Shown: positions 49,836 to 54,353 of the stretch, piece by piece
How the letters are laid out: every line of letters starts with the position of its first letter
How positions within the stretch are numbered: position 1 is the stretch's first letter
Source: Anaeromassilibacillus sp. An172
GTDB taxonomy: Bacteria > Bacillota > Clostridia > Oscillospirales > Acutalibacteraceae
Direction: 5' to 3'
NCBI RefSeq assembly: GCF_002160515.1
Contig: NZ_NFKS01000020.1
Span: forward strand, 1-54,353
Length of the DNA: 54,353 bases
Made by a program: the position numbers and the translations under genes
Notes under the pieces: generated by a model
Seen by the model: only the letters and a program-made list of their open reading frames with translations
What the model was told of the DNA's origin: nothing
The model's database searches: none

Positions 49836-51329
49836 ATGATTGTTGTTACAGTACAGGGCAAAAAAAGACAAAAGAAAATAAATCTGACTTCCATACTGAA
49901 TACTATGCCCGATATAAATGTTGTCTGCACCATGCCAACAATAGATGAAAACTTCCTTGTAAATGTTAAGGAAACCTATATGCCTCACATGGTGGTTGTG
50001 GATTTTGAAACACCGCTCAAGGTGCGCATGGATTTTTTTGATGTGCTGTCACTGTTAAAATTCAAAATATCATCCCTGAGAATTATTCTGATAGCTTCCA
50101 AAACATCAGTTGAAAGCTTTGGGAAAGATAAGTTTTATAAAAACTTGGAAAATGCAAAAATTCATGATTGTATTGTTTCTGACGACAACGAATTTATAGA
50201 GGACAGACTTAAAAAAATAATCAATTCTCCCTCCCCAACAGAATTTGACTTTCTCAAAACAGCTTCGGATGATGATAAAGATGAAGAACCTATAACGGTT
50301 ACATCTTTGCCGAAGAAAAGAAACACTTTAAACAGAGATTTGGAAGATGTGCAATTAAACTCAAATATCTTTACCGATGACGGCTTTGATTTTAATCCGG
50401 ACAAAGTAACCTACACCGACCCTGTTTCAGACATAACCGATTACCCTCAGGCGGTAATTGGTGTCACTGCATTTAAGGATGATGATTTTTCTTTGGCTTA
50501 CTGTTTGGAAATGGCATTTTCATTGAAATCTTATGGTTCTGTTTGTATCTGCTCATCCCACTTTGAAGCTTTAAAAAAATATCATTCAATAAAAGAAGAA
50601 ACCTCGGGTATATCCTATAAAGATATAGATATTTATCCGAGGAACACTGAGGACGTAAGCAAATACAGGTTTGTAATAAGGGAAATTTTAAAGTCAGAGG
50701 ACACTCAAGCTGATTTCTATATTCTCGTTTGCTCTGCCTATGAATGGGAATTGCCCGATCTTCAGGAATATATCAACAGCCAAAAGGAAAAAGATATCAA
50801 CTATGTTTTCACTCATGTTGATAAAGACAGGTTTTTAAGTATCAATAAGATTTTACATAAATCAGGCAGAAAAGCGTTCCGCCTGGAATCAAGTGAAAAC
50901 CCCTTTGAACCATGCCCTTGGAACATAGACACATATTCCTGCATTTTCAGCAGATACATACCTTGTTTTAATGCAAAAAAAGGCATGTACAAAAAGAAAA
51001 AGTCAACGAGTGTGTGGCTATACAGAGTGTCAATATTTACCGTTCTATCAATACTTATAGTTGGCATTGTGTATCTATGCTTCGTTATAAGGAGTATTGA
51101 CACAACAGAAGAAAATACGGAACACGATTCTTTGTCGTTTTCCTACGATTTAAATCAAGATGGAAAAATTGATATATCTGATGTAACATTCCTTCAAGGC
51201 ATTTTATCGAGCAGTACAGAGAACGATATAAAAACCGGAACTGGTTCCGAAAATCCTGTTGAAATAACAGAGGCAACAAAACCTACAGAAACAACAGAAG
51301 CAGAAACAACAAGTGAGGTTACACAATGA
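49836..51329 (+). CDS. CpaE-like protein: receiver-like and MinD-like folds, membrane helix, dockerin-like loop
   Basis: The 497-residue protein has a receiver-like first part (about 5-130: PHMVVVDFETPL in the place of the phospho-Asp strand, RIILIASK in the place of the Thr/Ser strand). Its middle (about 205-375) starts AVIGVTAFKDDDFSLAYCLEMAF, the shape of a MinD/CpaE ATPase start but without the GKGGxGKT residues. One membrane helix follows (about 392-418). Outside the membrane comes a single calcium-loop repeat DLNQDGKIDISDVTFLQGI (about 438-456), as in half a type I dockerin, then a Thr/Glu tail. The ATP site looks lost. Function is unknown; a scaffolding role at the channel is a guess. 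Confidence 0.6.
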   Translation: MIVVTVQGKKRQKKINLTSILNTMPDINVVCTMPTIDENFLVNVKETYMPHMVVVDFETPLKVRMDFFDVLSLLKFKISSLRIILIASKTSVESFGKDKFYKNLENAKIHDCIVSDDNEFIEDRLKKIINSPSPTEFDFLKTASDDDKDEEPITVTSLPKKRNTLNRDLEDVQLNSNIFTDDGFDFNPDKVTYTDPVSDITDYPQAVIGVTAFKDDDFSLAYCLEMAFSLKSYGSVCICSSHFEALKKYHSIKEETSGISYKDIDIYPRNTEDVSKYRFVIREILKSEDTQADFYILVCSAYEWELPDLQEYINSQKEKDINYVFTHVDKDRFLSINKILHKSGRKAFRLESSENPFEPCPWNIDTYSCIFSRYIPCFNAKKGMYKKKKSTSVWLYRVSIFTVLSILIVGIVYLCFVIRSIDTTEENTEHDSLSFSYDLNQDGKIDISDVTFLQGILSSSTENDIKTGTGSENPVEITEATKPTETTEAETTSEVTQ

Positions 51330-51589
51330 ACGAAAATATAAAATGCCCTAAATGCGGATATCCAATAGCAGAAAATAATCACAGGTATTACTGTTCAAAT
51401 AAAGCCTGTGATTTCTCTATAGTAAAGGTTCTGTGCGGTAAAAGAATAACAAAATCTCAAATTAAAATTCTTTGCGCAGGAGGAAGAACAGCAGTTATCA
51501 AGAATATGATATCAAAGAGCGGCAGTCACTTTGACGCCGCTCTTTCCTATAACAAAACCGACGGAAAGATCGAATTTGTTTTTGAATAA
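51326..51589 (+). CDS. Zinc-ribbon protein like the C-terminal repeat of topoisomerase III
   Basis: The 87-residue protein has a four-cysteine ribbon (CPKCGYPI, CSNKACDF) and a KRITKSQIKILCAGGRTAVIKNM region resembling topoisomerase C-terminal repeats. Here the repeat stands alone with no topoisomerase nearby. It may bind DNA during transfer. It overlaps the preceding gene by ATGA. Confidence 0.62.
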   Translation: MNENIKCPKCGYPIAENNHRYYCSNKACDFSIVKVLCGKRITKSQIKILCAGGRTAVIKNMISKSGSHFDAALSYNKTDGKIEFVFE

Positions 51590-51599
51590 AGGAGGTTTT

Positions 51600-51848
51600 A
51601 TGTACTCAATATTATTCATCAATCTTTTTATTTTTTACCGCCTTTATTATCTTTACAGTGTGAGGAAAAACTGCGGACAATTCCCCAAAAAGAATAAATA
51701 TCTGATAGGAGCAGGACTGAGTGTTATTTTGTCAGTCCTGCTCTTTTTGTTAATCGGAGATTACTTGGTTATACCCGGGTTCATTTCTGTTTTGGTCTTT
51801 ATAGTTATTGAAAAAAGAACTATGAAAAAATCAAGAAAGGAAAAATAA
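51600..51848 (+). CDS. Small membrane protein
   Basis: The 82-residue protein has two or three hydrophobic helices (about 2-18, 34-50, 54-72) and a lysine-rich tail. ATG 51600 has a perfect AAAGGAGG site (51588-51595), which rejects a longer in-frame opening. Function unknown. Confidence 0.55.
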   Translation: MYSILFINLFIFYRLYYLYSVRKNCGQFPKKNKYLIGAGLSVILSVLLFLLIGDYLVIPGFISVLVFIVIEKRTMKKSRKEK

Positions 51849-51849
51849 A

Positions 51850-52815
51850 ATGGCTGAACATAAAAAATACACATTAGAGGAAATAGAAAAAGCAAAAGAA
51901 ACCGATATGATAAATTTTCTTGAAAGCAAAGGCTACAGCTTTAAAATATCAGGAAAAGCCTATAAATGTGTTGAGCACGACAGCCTTGTCATCAACAAGG
52001 ACAGACACCGATGGTATTGGAATTCACGTTCAATAGGAGGATACAGTGCTATTGATTTCTGTACAAAAATTGAGGGTATGCGCTTTCCCGAAGCTTTGTC
52101 AAATATCCTTGGCAATCAACAAACATATATACCGAAATCTTCACTCCAGGAAAGTAAAAATACTGTTGCGGATATTGTTCTTCCAAAAGCTGAAAAAGGA
52201 AAATACAAAAGACTTTTCGGTTATCTCTGTATGAAACGTAAAATTGACCCACAGCTTGTAATTGAACTTATAAGAAGAAAACAACTATATCAGGACAATA
52301 AAGGAAATGTTGTTTTTGTAGGTTACGAAAAAGGCAACAAAAAACCTCAGTACGGCTCGATAAGAGGAACCGGCGATAAACAGTTCCGAGGAGATGTTCA
52401 AAACAGCCGTAAAGAGGTAGGTTTTTTCATAGGAAATCATAATGCGGAAACTCTACAGATTTTTGAAGCGCCTATAGACGCAATGAGTTTTGCTACATTT
52501 CTAATAGGTCTGCAAAAGAATCAAACCGTAACAGGTGTATTTGAAAATTACGCACTGCTGTCACTTGGAGGAACTTCGGATGTCGCCCTGGAACATTATC
52601 TTAATAATCACGAAAATGTAAAAAAGATAGTTGTATGCCTCGACAACGACGAAGCAGGAAGAACAGCAGGCAAAAAGATAGGTAAAAAGTATAAAGACAA
52701 ATATGTAATTACACGTTTGTCCTATAGCGGGAAAGATTTAAACGACAGCCTTATATCTGCATCAAAAGATTTGAATGAGTATGCTCAAAAAAGAAGGTCA
52801 GTGAATATCAAGTAA
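51850..52815 (+). CDS. DUF3991/Toprim primase-like protein
   Basis: The 321-residue protein has an N-terminal DUF3991-type region, including YWNSRSIGGYSAIDFC (about 57-72), and a C-terminal Toprim fold with FEAPIDAMSF (about 206-215) carrying the Glu, and VVCLDNDEAGRTAG (about 263-276) carrying the DxD-like acidic pair. Such proteins are primase-like and occur on ICEs and plasmids, probably priming the transferred strand. A terminator follows the gene. Confidence 0.82.
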   Translation: MAEHKKYTLEEIEKAKETDMINFLESKGYSFKISGKAYKCVEHDSLVINKDRHRWYWNSRSIGGYSAIDFCTKIEGMRFPEALSNILGNQQTYIPKSSLQESKNTVADIVLPKAEKGKYKRLFGYLCMKRKIDPQLVIELIRRKQLYQDNKGNVVFVGYEKGNKKPQYGSIRGTGDKQFRGDVQNSRKEVGFFIGNHNAETLQIFEAPIDAMSFATFLIGLQKNQTVTGVFENYALLSLGGTSDVALEHYLNNHENVKKIVVCLDNDEAGRTAGKKIGKKYKDKYVITRLSYSGKDLNDSLISASKDLNEYAQKRRSVNIK

Positions 52816-52825
52816 AATAAAAAAT

Positions 52826-52864
52826 GGACAACCGTGAAACTCTCCCTTTTCACGGTTGTCCTTA
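52826..52864 (+). terminator. Terminator of the long transfer operon
   Basis: GGACAACCGTGAAA / TTTCACGGTTGTCC form a 14-bp perfect stem with an 8-base loop, followed by TTAG. The absence of a full T run makes it weaker than its stem suggests. The remaining bases to 52984 hold an imperfect ACGACTAAAC/GTTAATCGT repeat (52890-52914), possibly an operator of the next gene. Confidence 0.75.
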
Positions 52865-52984
52865 GAAACTGACGAACAAACAAATAAACAACGACTAAAC
52901 AATAGTTAATCGTCGCACCTTGCCTTGCCCATTTTTATTTTAAGGCTTATCCATTTAATTGTCAATACAGAAAGAGGTGAAAAT

Positions 52985-53776
52985 ATGCTGAATCATTTTA
53001 AAATGCCAAACGATATATTCTCTTTAACAGCTACAGAATGTGCCGTGCTGTCGGCTCTCTACAGCGTTCACAGTACGTTTTTTATCAACGGCAGTACAAG
53101 ACGTTGCCTTTGCATTAAGCAGGCTAAAATAGCTGAAAAATGCGGTCTTTCCAGCATTGCCGCCGTACGCAAAGCCATAAAATCACTGTGCAATAAAGGG
53201 TTTCTGAGAATAATCCGCCGCAATCTTAAAAGAGACGGCAATCTCGGCACATTCAGCTATTCTCTTCCAGTTTTGACAAGAAGTTATTTCTATGTACCAC
53301 GTCACGTTCTTGGCAAGCTGCGCCCATCGGCTATGAAAGCGTATCTGTTCATCTGTAAATCAATCCAGAGCGTAAAACGCTTTGCATGGAACAGCTACAC
53401 GGATATAGCTGAAAAACTCGGATGCAGCCGTGTAACAGCCATAAGACTTATTCGCCAGCTGTCTGATATGAAGTTAATTGTCAAAAGTAAAGTCAGAAAA
53501 GAGGACGGAAGCTACTCCGACAATCACTACAGACTCAGTGATGATACAGAGCAGACTTCCGAACCGACAACAGATAATCTTGTATTGAATAGCACTTCTA
53601 CAATTATTTATTCTGATGATTTTTCTTTTATTTCATGGGGTAGTATCAAAAAACGTATATCTCTTATAGTACCCACTATCTATCTTCAGAAAAAAGAAAT
53701 AATAAATTATATACATAACACTTCTTATATAATTTATATCAAACAATATGATTTTTCAACATATGACATGAAATGA
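52985..53776 (+). CDS. Winged-helix replication-initiator-like or regulatory protein
   Basis: The 263-residue protein has two winged-helix regions: about 15-75 (LTATECAVLSALYS, KQAKIAEKCGLSSIAAVRKAIKSL) and about 115-185 (MKAYLFICKSIQ, YTDIAEKLGCSRVTAIRLIRQL). The C-terminal 60 residues are AT-rich coding, Ile/Tyr-rich. The double helix-turn-helix layout is like RepA-type initiators of plasmids and ICEs; a regulator is also possible. The AT-rich stretch just downstream would suit an origin. ATG 52985 has GAGGTG 6 bases upstream. Confidence 0.62.
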   Translation: MLNHFKMPNDIFSLTATECAVLSALYSVHSTFFINGSTRRCLCIKQAKIAEKCGLSSIAAVRKAIKSLCNKGFLRIIRRNLKRDGNLGTFSYSLPVLTRSYFYVPRHVLGKLRPSAMKAYLFICKSIQSVKRFAWNSYTDIAEKLGCSRVTAIRLIRQLSDMKLIVKSKVRKEDGSYSDNHYRLSDDTEQTSEPTTDNLVLNSTSTIIYSDDFSFISWGSIKKRISLIVPTIYLQKKEIINYIHNTSYIIYIKQYDFSTYDMK

Positions 53777-53975
53777 TATGATATAATATTAAACATAATT
53801 AACATTTCAACACTTATCAACATATATTAGAATTTATATTATATAAATAATCAGTATTTTAACATAAGTCCAATAAATTTAATTTATTTTATTTAAAACT
53901 TATATTTTATCGTAAGCTTTTTTCACTGGTGGTGCGATAAGATTTGAATAATAAAAAATTAAGGAGTTGTTTTTA
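53777..53975. other. Very AT-rich gene-free stretch, possible origin or promoter region
   Basis: About 200 bases are nearly all A and T to 53910, with short repeats such as TTATATTATATAA and AATTTAATTTATT. A GC-containing CACTGGTGGTGCGATAAG lies near 53924-53943. It follows the initiator-like gene and precedes the TM2 gene's AAGGAG site. No CDS is supported. Confidence 0.4.
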
Positions 53976-54257
53976 ATGAGTAACAGGTATCTAGTTGAAG
54001 AACACACAGAGTATGTACCGGAAACCAATCAGTTTTATACCACACAAACAATCAGGAAACTGCCCAGCCGTTGGGTGGCTTTGTTCCTCTGTTTTTTCTT
54101 CGGCATTGCCGGAATTCATCGAATGTATGTAGGAAGAGTTAAATCCGGTTTTTTGATGTTTTTAACAGGAGGTTTTTTCTTCCTTGGCTGGCTTTCCGAT
54201 TTGCTTTTGCTGATAGTGGGAGAATTTAAAGACAAAGACGGAAGAATTGTCAAATAA
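53976..54257 (+). CDS. TM2-domain membrane protein
   Basis: The 93-residue protein carries the TM2 domain: two helices (about 30-47 and 53-74) joined by a short turn. The segment FFGIAGIHRMYVGRVKSGFLMF matches the G-x-H-R-F-Y-x-G consensus. Function of bacterial TM2 proteins is unknown. ATG 53976 follows TTAAGGAG; a TTG opening 9 bases upstream is less likely. The stretch 54258-54353 after it holds an AT-rich promoter-like region and no complete gene. Confidence 0.78.
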   Translation: MSNRYLVEEHTEYVPETNQFYTTQTIRKLPSRWVALFLCFFFGIAGIHRMYVGRVKSGFLMFLTGGFFFLGWLSDLLLLIVGEFKDKDGRIVK

Positions 54258-54353
54258 CAACTTTTAAGGACTTTTATTTTAAATTTGATATAATTAAAAA
54301 GCTTAAATAGAACTCAAAAGATGGATGTTGTTAAAAATGAGTTGTATAAAAGC

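Larger units (their letters stand above)
110..54353. mobile_element. Integrative conjugative element (ICE) backbone, both outer ends outside or unseen
   Basis: The AT-rich backbone holds oriT-mobC-relaxase (158-1623), a methylase/helicase gene, a VirD4-type coupling protein, a VirB4 ATPase, VirB6-like membrane proteins and a CHAP hydrolase. Together these make a full Gram-positive conjugation set. All backbone genes lie on the plus strand, mostly with overlapping or near-overlapping ends. No integrase belonging to the backbone was seen, so the outer limits are unknown; the left limit given here is simply the edge of the partial IS. Two elements (1616-19098 and 26257-37257) interrupt it. That this is one ICE is inferred from gene content and from the restored frames at both insertions. 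Confidence 0.65.

Noticed and set aside
54321-54353. Start of a further gene at ATG 54321 running off the window
   Set aside because: Only 11 codons are visible and there is no clear ribosome site; too little to support a call.

Overview
The window looks like accessory DNA of a low-GC anaerobic Firmicute of the gut type (Clostridia, probably Oscillospiraceae/Lachnospiraceae-like). This rests on AGGAGG ribosome sites, TnpX/TndX-type large serine recombinases, a tet(O)-class ribosome-protection gene, MobP and MobV relaxases, a dockerin-like calcium loop and sigma-70-like genes of the kind carried by clostridial transposons. No housekeeping genes, rRNA or tRNA were seen.

My main reading is a nested set of mobile elements. 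The outer host is an AT-rich integrative conjugative element (ICE). It carries an oriT-like region, mobC and a MobP relaxase (158-1623), a hypothetical gene (now 19231-20067), a giant ArdC-like/N6-methylase/SF2-helicase gene (20078-26256 continuing at 37260-38181), a DnaQ-like exonuclease, a two-part VirD4 coupling protein, and a type IV secretion operon (VirB2-, VirB6-, CHAP-VirB6-, PrgI/VirB3- and VirB4-like). After these come a CpaE-like membrane protein, a Toprim primase-like protein, a winged-helix replication-initiator-like gene and a TM2 protein (38987-54257).

Two TnpX-type elements sit inside this ICE, each flanked by the dinucleotide GA. Element A (about 1616-19098, 17.5 kb) lies in the third codon of the hypothetical gene. 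It carries an IS1182-family copy and an IS481-like copy, a possible structured RNA, a LiaF/DUF4097/ABC export operon, a nitroreductase-like gene, a DUF2975/XRE pair, a CAP-domain lipoprotein, a DUF6076/sigma pair, a RepA-like ATPase, its own oriT/mobC/relaxase and a serine recombinase. Element B (26257-37257, 11.0 kb) interrupts the helicase. It carries tnpV, a mosaic tet(O/32/O)-like gene behind a leader-peptide attenuator, sigma-like genes (one broken), another RepA-like ATPase, an array of 43-bp repeats, a MobV relaxase, ParB, a PC4-like protein and a second TnpX-type recombinase. Removing each element and one GA restores open frames: the helicase becomes exactly 2,366 codons plus stop, and the hypothetical gene gains a start overlapping the relaxase end.

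Other notable structure includes two reading frames nested inside larger genes (a coiled-coil membrane protein inside the element A relaxase, and tnpV inside the helicase linker), a CHAP hydrolase fused to a VirB6-like channel protein, a coupling protein split at a run of seven A, an IS that duplicated a whole terminator hairpin, and a diverged tandem duplication of the helicase 3' end with its terminator. Family names come from motifs and recall, not searches.
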